Shown: one piece after another, positions 49,565-58,049 of the stretch
Layout of the letters: each line of letters opens with the position of its first letter
Numbering within the stretch: the first letter of the stretch is position 1
NCBI RefSeq assembly: GCF_018437505.1
Contig: NZ_CP072467.1
Location: 930,001 to 994,000, forward strand
Direction of reading: 5' to 3'
Origin: Spiractinospora alimapuensis
GTDB lineage: Bacteria; Actinomycetota; Actinomycetes; Streptosporangiales; Streptosporangiaceae
DNA length: 64,000 nucleotides
Position numbers and translations under genes: made by a program
Notes under the pieces: generated by a model
The model's database searches: none
Told to the model about the DNA's origin: nothing
Seen by the model: the letters and a program-made list of their open reading frames with translations, nothing else

Positions 49565-49602
49565 GACGGGTGGATCGCGGGAACGACCGCGGCCCACCCG
49601 TC
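49565..49602 (+). terminator. Terminator behind livK
   Basis: A stem GACGGGTGG with CCACCCGTC, extended by an inner CGCGG/CCGCG pair, is followed by TTT on the plus strand, 77 bp past the livK stop. It also separates livK from the convergent XRE-cupin gene. Confidence 0.75.
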
Positions 49603-49629
49603 TTTCGCGTATGAGGGACCCGCTCTCGG

Positions 49630-50250
49630 CTAATCCTCGCCGTGATCCGCCGACGACCGCGTGGCCGGCCGGGCCCGCACGTGCGCGCGCTCGCCCTGTT
49701 GGCCGAACAGACTGAGGAACTCCACCGGGGCCTCGTCCGCGCAGCCGAACCAGTGCGGAACGTGGGTGTCGAACTCCGCGGCCTCCCCGGGCGCCAGCAC
49801 GATGTCGTGTTCCGCGAGCACGAGGCGCAGCCGACCGTTGAGGACGTAGAGCCACTCATATCCCTCGTGCGTCTGCGGGACGGGGACCGACGGAGGGTTC
49901 GTGGGCGTGATCACGAACTTGTAGGCCTGGATGCCACCAGGGCGGCGGGTCAACGGCAGCAGCGTCATGCCGTCGCGGGTGATCGGCCGCAGGTGGATCC
50001 GCGGGTCTCCGGTCGCCGGCGCGTCGACGAGGTCGTCCAGGGTGACGCCGTGCGCCCGCGCCAACGGGAGCAACTGTTCCAACGTGGGGCGGCGCCCGCC
50101 GGACTCCAGGCGCGACAGTGTGCTCGCCGAGATCCCGGTCGCCTCCGACAGGTCCGTGAGTGTCGTCCCGTGGCGTCGCCGCAGCGCGCGCAGTCGGGGC
50201 CCCACCGCGTCCAGCGCCCGCTCCAGCCCCTGTGCGTCCGGCTCCTCCAT
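49630..50250 (-). CDS. XRE-family regulator with cupin domain
   Basis: A 206-residue regulator. Residues 15-70 are the Cro/CI helix-turn-helix (LRALRRRHGTTLTDLSEATG, then SASTLSRLESGGRRPTLEQ). Residues 110-190 are a cupin_2 barrel (TPTNPPSVPVPQTHEGYEWL, LRLVLAEHDIVLAPGEAAEF and DTHVPHWFG) with His and Glu metal positions. Such proteins bind a small metabolite and repress neighbouring genes. It is divergent from the oxidoreductase gene, with 81 bp between starts, and a strong palindrome in that gap is the likely operator. Confidence 0.92.
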   Translation of the reverse strand: MEEPDAQGLERALDAVGPRLRALRRRHGTTLTDLSEATGISASTLSRLESGGRRPTLEQLLPLARAHGVTLDDLVDAPATGDPRIHLRPITRDGMTLLPLTRRPGGIQAYKFVITPTNPPSVPVPQTHEGYEWLYVLNGRLRLVLAEHDIVLAPGEAAEFDTHVPHWFGCADEAPVEFLSLFGQQGERAHVRARPATRSSADHGED

Positions 50251-50263
50251 ACCTCGGATTTTG

Positions 50264-50295
50264 CCAGATCAGCAACGAATGTTGCAAGGATCTGG
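50264..50295. promoter_or_regulatory. Palindromic operator between the XRE-cupin and oxidoreductase genes
   Basis: CCAGATC (50264-50270), GCAAC (50272-50276), GAAT, GTTGC (50281-50285) and GATCTGG (50289-50295) form two nested inverted pairs. The inner GCAAC-GAAT-GTTGC is a perfect 14-bp interrupted palindrome, centred in the shared promoter region. A dimeric XRE protein binding here would control both genes. Confidence 0.65.
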
Positions 50296-50331
50296 GTGGG
50301 GTACGCATCCTCGTGTGTGGAGGTGTTCATC

Positions 50332-51336
50332 GTGACTGACCAACTCAACGACAACTACGACGTGATCGTGATCGGTGGAGGCGCCGCCGGCCTGAACGGC
50401 GCCCTGATGCTGGGACGAGCCCGGCGGTCCGCCGTCGTGATCGACGCCGGCTTCCCACGCAACGAACCGGCCGCCGGAGTCCACGGCCTCCTCGGCCGGG
50501 AGGGGGTGAGCCCCACCGCCCTACTCGAACGAGGACGCGCGGAGGTCCGCGGCTACGGGGGCCACATCGTGACCGGCGCCGTGGCGACGGTCACCCCAGA
50601 CACGCGCGGACCACACGACGCGGAATCACCCACCGGCTTCACCGTCACCCTGGCCGACGGACGCGGCGCCCACGCGCGCCGGATCCTCGTCACCAGCGGC
50701 CTGGTCGACGAACTCCCCGACATTCCGGGAGTTCGCGAACACTGGGGCCGCGGGGTGCTGCACTGTCCCTACTGCCACGGGTGGGAGGTGCGCGACCAGC
50801 CGATCGGGGTCCTGGCGACGGGTCCGATGTCGGTCCATCAGGCACTCCTCTTCCGCCAGTGGAGCGATGACGTCACCTACTTCGCCCACACACTCCCGGA
50901 GCCGAACGCGGAACAGGCCGAGCGACTCGCCGCACGCGACATCCGCGTCGTCTCGGGAGAGGTGACGCACGTGACGGCGGAGAGCGAGCGCGTCACCGGC
51001 GTCCGTCTCGCCGACGGCACCCTGGTCGAACGGCACGCCGTCGCCGTCGCGCCGCGGATGGTGGCACGGACGGACTTCCTCGCAGGGATCGGGCTCAGCC
51101 CCGAACCACACCCGTCCGGGATGGGCGAACACATTCCCACCGACGTCACCGGACGGACGACCGTCCCCGGTGTGTGGGCCGCGGGCAACGTCACCGACCT
51201 GTCGGCGCAGGTCGGCCCGGCCGCGGCCGCCGGAGCGAACGCCGCCGCCCAGATCAACGCCGACCTCGTCACCGAGGAGACCGACCACGCCGTGGCCCGA
51301 CGCCGCACCGCCGAGGCGCCCGCCCCCACCGTGTGA
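50332..51336 (+). CDS. Thioredoxin-reductase-like FAD/NAD(P) oxidoreductase
   Basis: A 334-residue pyridine nucleotide-disulfide oxidoreductase of the low-molecular-weight thioredoxin-reductase group. The FAD loop VIVIGGGAAGLNGALMLGRA is at residues 10-30, the redox pair is CPYC in VLHCPYCHGWEV near 145, and the C-terminal FAD block is VPGVWAAGNVTDLS near 285. The NADPH loop (GVLATGPMSVHQALL) does not match GxGxxA/G well. The HCPYCHGWE type acts in small-molecule dithiol or sulfur chemistry rather than as the main thioredoxin reductase. GTG start with GGAGGT eight bases upstream. Probably controlled by the divergent XRE-cupin protein. Confidence 0.9.
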   Translation: MTDQLNDNYDVIVIGGGAAGLNGALMLGRARRSAVVIDAGFPRNEPAAGVHGLLGREGVSPTALLERGRAEVRGYGGHIVTGAVATVTPDTRGPHDAESPTGFTVTLADGRGAHARRILVTSGLVDELPDIPGVREHWGRGVLHCPYCHGWEVRDQPIGVLATGPMSVHQALLFRQWSDDVTYFAHTLPEPNAEQAERLAARDIRVVSGEVTHVTAESERVTGVRLADGTLVERHAVAVAPRMVARTDFLAGIGLSPEPHPSGMGEHIPTDVTGRTTVPGVWAAGNVTDLSAQVGPAAAAGANAAAQINADLVTEETDHAVARRRTAEAPAPTV

Positions 51337-51377
51337 CCGACGCGCTGGGCCGCCGGCGTAGGAGCGCGATCGCGGGT

Positions 51378-51488
51378 TTCGGATCAGGGAGCGGCCGTCG
51401 CCCCTCCTGGGGCCGCTTCGCGATGACGTCCGAGCGGCGGCCCAGGCGTCGGCTCGCATGGCGATCCGAGCTGAGCGTCCTGGTGGGC
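51378..51488 (+). repeat. Dispersed intergenic repeat, copy 2
   Basis: About 111 bp starting at TTCGGATCAGGGAG, 42 bp after the oxidoreductase stop. It pairs with copy 1 at 9363-9470 along its length, including shared GGCCGTCGCC, CGCGATGA and GGCCCAGGC blocks. Same orientation and same setting behind a plus-strand stop. Confidence 0.6.
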
Positions 51489-52608
51489 TGTCTGAGCTGG
51501 GTGTGCGAAAAGGATCGGCGCGGCGAACGTCGTCCTCGCGATCGCGAACCTCCAGCACCCCCGATGCACACGTCGGTGAGAAAAGCGCGACCCAGGGTCG
51601 GCGCCCATGGTCGGAGGGCGGTTCGGACGCCCAGACGCCCGTCTCCACCACACCACCATGGGCCGAACGCCAGTCGGGATTCGCCGTCCGGCACCGAGGT
51701 CCACCTCCGCCGAGACAACGACACGGTACGAGAGGCCATCGCGCCGAACACGCGCCGGGGCGAGGGGGCGTGACTCCCCGAGCCCTCTCGGCCCGCGCGG
51801 CCTGAGGACCCAACAGGCACGAGGGAGTCCGCCGGCCACCGGGCCGAGGACGCGGTCCTCCAGGGCGTGGGTCCCGTCCGTCAGTCCCCGCCAGAGGCGG
51901 TCCGCACCCGCCGGCCACGCCCTGTCGGTCGAGGCTCCGTACGGGGGAACACCCCAATTCGCGCCGCGGGGGAACCCCGACACCGGTCGGAACAAGGCCA
52001 CGGCAGGAGGAGAGACAGGCACATCGAACCACGGGGGCGCCATCGCCAGTACGGGCCACCGGTGAGGCACACACCCGGAGCGGAGTCCGCCGCTCACCGA
52101 CAAGGACCACCGGATCGCTGGTGATGGCACAGCCACCCCCACTCACCGGACCCACGGCCACGCCACCACCGACCGCTCCCCCGGGCCGCCACCGAACGCG
52201 GCCCGAACCCGGGTGCGCCGACCAACGAAACGAGGTCACCGCGGGACCCGCCCGCGAGGCTTGGCGCTGCCGGGGCGGAGAACCGCCGTGCAGGCAACGT
52301 CCGCTGGCCGAGGCAAGGGAAGCCAGGGAAGAGAGAAGAAGGCGGCCGGGTCGCCCTCGTTCGACCCGACCTACGAGGAGACCGGGTACCGCCACGCCCG
52401 CGCCGTACCTCGTGGAGGGCGTGCCACGGCCCGCCGGTCGGCGCGTGCTGGCACGAGACAGCGACGGGGCCGACGCGCCGTGGCTGGCGAGCCACGGGTG
52501 AGGCCGTCCCCCGAGGTGTCGCGCAACCCGCTCGTCGCGGGTGCGCGGAGGATCCGCGACGTGGCACGTCGGGCCCCACCGGCGCGGGCGACCAGGCGCC
52601 GACGGGGC
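51489..52608. other. 1.1-kb gene-free region between convergent transcription units
   Basis: Very GC-rich sequence with long open frames on several strands, all without family-like sequence, good ribosome sites or balanced composition; they look like by-products of base bias. It lies between the oxidoreductase and the livF terminator. It might be remains of a deleted gene or an untranslated RNA locus; I see nothing definite. Confidence 0.5.
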
Positions 52609-52645
52609 GTCCCCGGGGTGCACCCCTGTGAGGCACCCCGGGGAC
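52609..52645 (-). terminator. Terminator of the livHMGF operon
   Basis: A perfect 13-bp stem, GTCCCCGGGGTGC with GCACCCCGGGGAC, and an 11-base loop, begin six bases past the livF stop on the minus strand. Confidence 0.8.
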
Positions 52646-52650
52646 ACCGG

Positions 52651-53487
52651 TCACGCCTTGGCCAGCGTGCCCAGGTAGAGCTCGATCACGTTGGGGTCGT
52701 TGAGCAGGTCCGCGCCGGTGCCGGTGTAGGCGTTGCGTCCCTGGTCCAACACGTAGCCCCGGTGGCAGATCTGCAGACAGCGCCGGGCGTTCTGCTCCAC
52801 CATGATGATGGAGACCCCGGAGGAGTTGATCTCCTTGACCCGCTGGAAGACCTCGTCCTGGTAGATCGGGGACAGACCGGCGGTCGGCTCGTCCAGCAGG
52901 AGCACCTGCGGCTCCATCATCAGCGCCCGCCCCATGGCGACCATCTGACGCTCACCACCCGACAGCGATCCGGCCTTGGCCTTGCGCCGGTCCCACAACA
53001 GCGGGAACAGGGCGGCCACGGCCTTGATGCGTGCCTGAACCTGGCGGGGGCGCAGGTACGCGCCCATCTCCAGGTTCTCCTCGATCGTCAGCGACGGGAA
53101 CACGTTGCGGGTCTGGGGGACGTACCCGACCCCGCGTTCCACCAGCGCGTGCGCCTCCAGCCCGGCGATGCTCTCACCACGCAGCTCCAACGAGCCACCG
53201 CGGATCCCCAACAGACCGAAGACCGTCTTGATCAGGGTGGACTTCCCGGCGCCGTTCGGCCCGATGATGGCCACGACCTCGCCGTCGGAGAGGGTCAACG
53301 TGCAGCCGTCCAGGATGTTCACCCCGGGAACGTAGCCCGCCACCAGGTCCTCCGCCACGAGGAGGTAGTCCTGGGACCGGTCCACCGTCACGCCGCCGGC
53401 CTGGTCCAGCACCTCCTCACGGACGCGCTGGATCTCCGCCTCCGTGGCGTCGGGAACCTCCTGCTTGTCCGACTCCTCGCCGCTCAC
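52651..53487 (-). CDS. livF: Branched-chain amino acid ABC transporter ATP-binding protein LivF
   Basis: A 278-residue ABC ATPase of the LivF type. Walker A is IIGPNGAGKSTLIKTVFGLL near residue 80, the Q-loop is in VPQTRNVFPSLTIEENLEMG, the signature is LSGGERQMVAMGRAL near 165, Walker B is VLLLDEPTAGLSP, and the switch is VEQNARRCLQI. The N-terminal 40 residues are an acidic extension. GTG start overlapping the livG stop by 4 bases. Last gene of the leftward liv operon. Confidence 0.95.
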   Translation of the reverse strand: MSGEESDKQEVPDATEAEIQRVREEVLDQAGGVTVDRSQDYLLVAEDLVAGYVPGVNILDGCTLTLSDGEVVAIIGPNGAGKSTLIKTVFGLLGIRGGSLELRGESIAGLEAHALVERGVGYVPQTRNVFPSLTIEENLEMGAYLRPRQVQARIKAVAALFPLLWDRRKAKAGSLSGGERQMVAMGRALMMEPQVLLLDEPTAGLSPIYQDEVFQRVKEINSSGVSIIMVEQNARRCLQICHRGYVLDQGRNAYTGTGADLLNDPNVIELYLGTLAKA

Positions 53488-54356
53488 TCGTCCTCCGTAC
53501 TGGACGCGTCCGCGCCCGGATCGTCGTGCTGCGTCCCCAGGTAGGCGTCGATCACCGCTTGGTTGGAGCGAATGTCCTGCGGCCGCCCCTCGGCGATCAC
53601 CGACCCCTGCGCGAGAACCACCACCCAGTCACTGATACCCATCACGACGTCCATGTCGTGTTCGACGAACACCACCGACATGCCGTCGTCCCGCAGACCC
53701 GTGATGTGCCCCAGCAGTGACTGCACCAGCGCCGGGTTCACCCCCGCCATCGGCTCGTCCAACATCACCATGGAGGGACGCACCATCAGCGCGCGCGCCA
53801 TCTCCAACAGCTTGCGCTGCCCACCCGACAGCCCGTTGGCGAGCTCATCACGCATGTGCGCGAGGTTGAACCGTGCCAGCAGCTCCTCCGCCCGCGCCCG
53901 GTTCTCCTCCTCCTGCGCCCGCCACCCGGATCGCAGGAACGCGCCGAGGAAGTGCTCACCCTTCTGCCCCGGCGCGGCGAGCAGCATGTTGTCCAGCACC
54001 GTCATCCGGGTGAGCGCCTTGGTGAGCTGGAAAGTACGCACCAGCCCACGCCGCGCCGCCTTGTGGCCGGCGACACCGTCGAGCCGCTCCCCCTCGAACC
54101 ACGACCTGCCCTCGTCCATCCGGTCGAAACCGGTCAACAGATTGAACAGCGTGGACTTCCCCGCACCGTTCGGACCGATGAGAGCGGTGATCGTGCCCCG
54201 TTGCACCTCCAGGCGTCCGACGTCCACCGCCGTGAGACCACCGAAGGAACGGCGGACCCCCGCGCAGCTCAGGATGGGGTCCGGCTTGCTGACGCCCGGC
54301 TCCGCCGCCAGACCTTCCAGCCCCGGACCAGGATCGGTGACCGCGTCACTTGACAT
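53484..54356 (-). CDS. livG: Branched-chain amino acid ABC transporter ATP-binding protein LivG
   Basis: A 290-residue ABC ATPase of the LivG type. Walker A is LIGPNGAGKSTLFNLLTGFD near residue 58, followed by the LivG-specific RTFQLTKALTRMTVLDNML; signature LSGGQRKLLEMARAL near 175; Walker B SMVMLDEPMAGVNP; and the switch VEHDMDVVMGISDWVVVL. Overlaps livM by 11 bases and livF by 4. Pairs with LivF as the motor of the importer. Confidence 0.95.
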   Translation of the reverse strand: MSSDAVTDPGPGLEGLAAEPGVSKPDPILSCAGVRRSFGGLTAVDVGRLEVQRGTITALIGPNGAGKSTLFNLLTGFDRMDEGRSWFEGERLDGVAGHKAARRGLVRTFQLTKALTRMTVLDNMLLAAPGQKGEHFLGAFLRSGWRAQEEENRARAEELLARFNLAHMRDELANGLSGGQRKLLEMARALMVRPSMVMLDEPMAGVNPALVQSLLGHITGLRDDGMSVVFVEHDMDVVMGISDWVVVLAQGSVIAEGRPQDIRSNQAVIDAYLGTQHDDPGADASSTEDE

Positions 54357-55371
54357 TGATCAACATCTCCCTGCGATCTCCGAGGAGGCCCTGGGGCCGG
54401 TAGATAATGAGCAGCACCAGCACGAGGCCGACCACGGAGTGCCGCACCGCCCCCAACTGGTCGCCACCGCTGATGAAGGGAAGCATTCCCATCGAGTCCA
54501 GGCCACGCACCACCCCGTCAGTCAGGGCGAGGAAGAACCACAGCACGACCGGCCCCACGATGGGACCCCAGGTCCGTCCCGCTCCACCCAACAGCAGCAT
54601 CGCCCAGACGTAGAAGGTGATCTGCGGCCAGAACTGGTCCGGGGTGATCGCCGCCTGGTTCACGGCCATCAGACAACCGGCGAGGGCACCGAGCACACCG
54701 CCGATGACGAGACTCTGCAGCTTGTACCCGAACACGTTCTTGCCGAGGCTGCGGACCGCCTCCTCGTCCTCACGGATGCCCTTGATGACCCGCCCCCACG
54801 GGCTGTGCACCAGCATCCACATGATGACGCTGGCGATGGCCACCATGCCCCACCCGAGCACCATCACCCACAGGTTGGTGTGGGTGAAGGTGATCCGGTT
54901 CAGCACCGGCACGAACTCCAGGAGCGGCAGGTCCCCCGGACCGTAGCGCCCCGAGGGGATGGGGTTCAGGTCCTGCCACCCGCCGGACAGGTTCTGCCGA
55001 CCGTAGACACCACCGGTGAGGTCACGCGAGAACGGCGCGCGGTAGATCATCCGCAGCACCTCCGCGATCGCGATCGTGGCGATCGCCAGGTAGTCGGCCC
55101 GCAGCCGCAGCGTCGGGATGCCCATCAGGAGCGCGAGCACGATCGCGCACCCGACCCCGGCGAGGAAACCCGCCCACAACGGCCAACCGAAGGTACCGAC
55201 CCCGATGCCCACACCGTAGGCACCCACCAGCATGAAACCGACCTGACCGAAGTTCAGCAGGCCCGTGTATCCGAAGTGCATGTTCAGACCGATGGCGGCT
55301 AAGGCGTACGTCGCCGCGATCGGACCCAGGGCCGTGGCGATGCTCACGGCGAGGACTTGCGCGATATCCAT
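54346..55371 (-). CDS. livM: Branched-chain amino acid ABC transporter permease LivM
   Basis: A 341-residue permease with about nine membrane segments. ALAAIGLNMHFGYTGLLNFG near residue 25 is the family signature, GIPTLRLRADYLAIATIAIA near 95 and RVIKGIREDEEAVRSLGKNV near 205 (the loop to the ATPase) are also typical, as is LLLGGAGRTWGPIVGPVVL near 265. The end reads IYRPQGLLGDRRE. I start at the ATG ending at 55371 with GGAG close upstream; an upstream in-frame extension lies in the livH end and is not coding. Confidence 0.94.
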   Translation of the reverse strand: MDIAQVLAVSIATALGPIAATYALAAIGLNMHFGYTGLLNFGQVGFMLVGAYGVGIGVGTFGWPLWAGFLAGVGCAIVLALLMGIPTLRLRADYLAIATIAIAEVLRMIYRAPFSRDLTGGVYGRQNLSGGWQDLNPIPSGRYGPGDLPLLEFVPVLNRITFTHTNLWVMVLGWGMVAIASVIMWMLVHSPWGRVIKGIREDEEAVRSLGKNVFGYKLQSLVIGGVLGALAGCLMAVNQAAITPDQFWPQITFYVWAMLLLGGAGRTWGPIVGPVVLWFFLALTDGVVRGLDSMGMLPFISGGDQLGAVRHSVVGLVLVLLIIYRPQGLLGDRREMLINVK

Positions 55372-55379
55372 GTGAGCTC

Positions 55380-56963
55380 CTAGCCGACCCGTTCCCGGCG
55401 GCCCAGGATGCCCTGGGGCCGGACCAGCAACATGACGATCATCAGCGCGAGTGCCCACGCCTCCATCAACTGAATGGGGAACCACAACGTGGAAAGCTGC
55501 GCGATGAGCCCGATGAATATGCCGCCCACCATCGCGCCGTAGGCGGTCCCCAGGCCGCCGAGGATGACCGCCGCGAACATGAGGAGCAGGAGGAAGAAGC
55601 CCATCTCATAGAACACGGCCACGTTCAGACCGAACAGCACACCACCCAGCGCGGCCAGACCACCTCCGAGCATCCACACGTACAGCGTCACGCGGTCCAC
55701 GTTGATCCCGGAGGACTCCGCGAGGTCGCGGTTGTCCGAGACGGCACGCATCGCCTTACCGATCCGGGTGAACTGCAACATGCTCGCCACGGCCACCAGC
55801 ACCACGATCGCGACGACCATGATCGTCAGGTCGCGCGGCGTGATCGAGAACGGCCCCAGGGACATCGGCTCCTGGATCCGGTACTCACGGAAGTTCATCC
55901 GACCGCCACCGAACATCACCAGCATCACGTGGCGCAGCAGGATCGCGAACCCGATCGACACGATGAACATCTGGATCAACGCGACGTGCCGCTTACGCAG
56001 CGGACGCCAGATGAAGTGCTCCATCCCGCCACCCAGTGCGGCGCCCAAGGCCACCACCAGGACCGCGGCGAGCGCCACCGGGACGCTCCAACTGAGCCAG
56101 TCGCCGTATATCCCGAGGAAGACCACCGAGGTCCCGATCCCCACCAGCGCCACCGCCAGCGGAACCCCGGTACGCACGGCGCGGCTCGCCTGCCCCTTGA
56201 GGAAGTGCTTCGCGCCCAGCGCCAACAACACGCTGGCGACGATGCCCAGGATCGAGTTACCGAGGCCGGCCGCGTTCACGGTGAACATCAGGGCGAACAA
56301 GGCCCCGAAGGTGACCAGGTCGCCGTGCGCGAAGTTGATCATCCGCGTGGTGCCGAAGATCAGCGAAAGGCCGATCGAGCACAGCGCGATGATCAGACCG
56401 TAGAGCAGGCCCGTCAGGGCCGTCTGGGCCAGGCGCTCGCCGAAGGGGGCGCCACGCTGAACGTCAGGTTCCAGCCCCGCCCCGGCGGCGTCCTCGTCCT
56501 CCTCCGCGGCGTCTGCCTCCTCGTCCGCGGCTTCCGTCTCCTCCTCTGCGGCGTCGGCCTCCTCGTCGTCGGCCTGCCACTCCTGGCCCGGCTCACCGAG
56601 GTTGAAGATGACGCGTGACTCGCCGCGGACGGTCACGGAGGCGTGTTCGGGGCCCGGGTTGGCGATGACGTACTCGTCCGGGACGGTGTCCTCGTCGAGT
56701 ACGACGCGGTACTCCCCGGCCTCGGGTAACTCCATCTCCCACGCGCCGTCGGAGTCGGTTTCGGTTGTCGCGACCTCGGTGTCGCCGGAGTAGGCGGTGA
56801 TCCGCAGGCCCTCGACCGGTTCGGGCTGTTCAACGGATCCCCACAGCCTAGCTTCACCGCCGTCGTCGTCGGCGACCGCTCCGCCCGGCGCCACGATGAA
56901 CGTGACGGCCAGGCTGAGCAGAACTATCGCGAGGCGTCTGAGCACACGCGCTCCCTTGCCCAT
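55380..56963 (-). CDS. livH: LivH permease with secreted carboxypeptidase-regulatory-like N-terminal domain
   Basis: A 527-residue protein. Residues 1-31 are a signal peptide (VLRRLAIVLLSLAVTFIVAP then GGAVADD). Residues 35-130 look like a carboxypeptidase regulatory or SdrD-B beta-sandwich (LWGSVEQPEPVEGLRITAYS, TETDSDGAWEMELPEAGEYR). A 40-residue Glu/Asp/Ala linker follows. From residue 180 it is a normal LivH: LYGLIIALCSIGLSLIFGTT, RMINFAHGDLVTFGALFAL, GKAMRAVSDNRDLAESSGIN as the ATPase loop, and RPQGILGRRERVG at the end. A usual LivH has about 290-310 residues. First gene of the operon, 9 bp ahead of livM. The start could be a few codons later at GTG behind AAGGGAGC. Confidence 0.88.
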   Translation of the reverse strand: MGKGARVLRRLAIVLLSLAVTFIVAPGGAVADDDGGEARLWGSVEQPEPVEGLRITAYSGDTEVATTETDSDGAWEMELPEAGEYRVVLDEDTVPDEYVIANPGPEHASVTVRGESRVIFNLGEPGQEWQADDEEADAAEEETEAADEEADAAEEDEDAAGAGLEPDVQRGAPFGERLAQTALTGLLYGLIIALCSIGLSLIFGTTRMINFAHGDLVTFGALFALMFTVNAAGLGNSILGIVASVLLALGAKHFLKGQASRAVRTGVPLAVALVGIGTSVVFLGIYGDWLSWSVPVALAAVLVVALGAALGGGMEHFIWRPLRKRHVALIQMFIVSIGFAILLRHVMLVMFGGGRMNFREYRIQEPMSLGPFSITPRDLTIMVVAIVVLVAVASMLQFTRIGKAMRAVSDNRDLAESSGINVDRVTLYVWMLGGGLAALGGVLFGLNVAVFYEMGFFLLLLMFAAVILGGLGTAYGAMVGGIFIGLIAQLSTLWFPIQLMEAWALALMIVMLLVRPQGILGRRERVG

Positions 56964-57206
56964 CAGGTTTTGGATCTCCTTCGGCGACTCGCGCGAAGGC
57001 GGCCGGCCGGAGGACCCGGCCGGGATGGGCGTGATTTTAGTCCGTTTTACCTGGGGTTCCAGTGGCACTAAGCGGTCACTGCACGCACGTAACCCAAACG
57101 TCACCCCAGTTGCCCAAAATGAGTCCAAATCGCGATTTTTCGGATATCCGGACCGCCGCGAGCGACCTCACCACACGGGAGAACACAGGACCCGACTCAG
57201 ACCGAC

Positions 57207-57788
57207 TCAGTCACTGAGGGTGTCGATCACCGTCTCGGCGACCTTGCGCATGGTCAACCGACGGTCCATCGAGTTCTTCTGGATCCACCGGAACGCCTCA
57301 GGCTCACTCAAACCATGCTGGCTCTGCAGCAAACCCTTGGCCCGCTCGACCAGTGTGCGCGTCTCCAGACGCTCCGCCATCGAACTGACCTCGGCCTCCA
57401 GCGCGGCACGCTCGGCGTAGCGGCTCATGGCCATCTCCACCGCGGGCACCAGGTCACTCTTGGTGAACGGCTTCACCAAGTAGCTCATCGCTCCCGCCGC
57501 ACTCGCGCGCTCGACCAGGTCCCGCTGGGAGAAGGCCGTCAGTATCACGACCGGAGCGATCCGGTCCGCCGAGATCCGCTCCGCGGCCGACAGCCCGTCC
57601 AGGATCGGCATCTTGATGTCCAGGATCACGAGGTCGGGCTCCAACTCCCGGGCCAGCCGCACAGCGGCCTCGCCGTCACCGGCCTCCCCCACAACCAGAT
57701 AGCCGTCCTCCTCAAGCATCTCCTTGAGGTCCAGGCGGATCAGGGCCTCATCCTCCGCGATGACTACGCGGCTCTGCGTCTTGGTCAC
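57207..57788 (-). CDS. ANTAR-domain response regulator (PdtaR-like)
   Basis: A 193-residue RNA-binding response regulator. The receiver has the acidic pair in VIAEDEALIRLDLKEMLEED, phospho-acceptor Asp in DLVILDIKMPILDGL near 58, Thr/Ser in VILTAFS and Lys in SYLVKPFTKSDL near 107. Residues 130-190 are the ANTAR RNA-binding domain (LVERAKGLLQSQHGLSEPEA, RWIQKNSMDRRLTMRKVAE). ANTAR proteins act by antitermination on paired hairpins. GTG start. It stands between liv genes and pyk, as in several actinomycetes, and no cognate kinase is in the window. Confidence 0.95.
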   Translation of the reverse strand: MTKTQSRVVIAEDEALIRLDLKEMLEEDGYLVVGEAGDGEAAVRLARELEPDLVILDIKMPILDGLSAAERISADRIAPVVILTAFSQRDLVERASAAGAMSYLVKPFTKSDLVPAVEMAMSRYAERAALEAEVSSMAERLETRTLVERAKGLLQSQHGLSEPEAFRWIQKNSMDRRLTMRKVAETVIDTLSD

Positions 57789-57893
57789 AACACGAGGGTA
57801 TCGGGATGCGTTAGTATGCTTGGGACGGGCACCCCGAGCACGGTGCTCTTCCCACCTTCACAACTCGGACACATACCCCGATGTCCGAATAAT

Positions 57894-57979
57894 GCCGGAA
57901 TGGTGGAATGGTAGACACTATGACCTCAAAAGTCATTGTCCGAAAGGGCGTGTGGGTTCGAATCCCACTTCCGGCACCA
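57894..57979 (+). tRNA. tRNA-Leu (anticodon CAA)
   Basis: Acceptor GCCGGAA pairs with TTCCGGC, then A and encoded CCA. The anticodon arm is ATGAC-CTCAAAA-GTCAT giving CAA. A long variable arm (TGTCCGAAAGGGCG) marks a class II tRNA, and the T arm GTGGGTTCGAATCCCAC is complete. The D loop is somewhat short (GGTGGAATGGTAGACAC). Confidence 0.95.
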
Positions 57980-58049
57980 CCCAAGTAGTTATCCACAGAG
58001 AATTCAGGGCGCCTAGACAACATATGCGGCGCCGCGCACGCTCGACGGT

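Noticed and set aside
50626-52647. A 673-codon open frame on the minus strand across the oxidoreductase and the gene-free gap
   Set aside because: It lies antisense to a real gene for a third of its length, is Arg/Pro/Gly-rich without any recognisable motif, and has no ribosome site; it is a by-product of GC bias.
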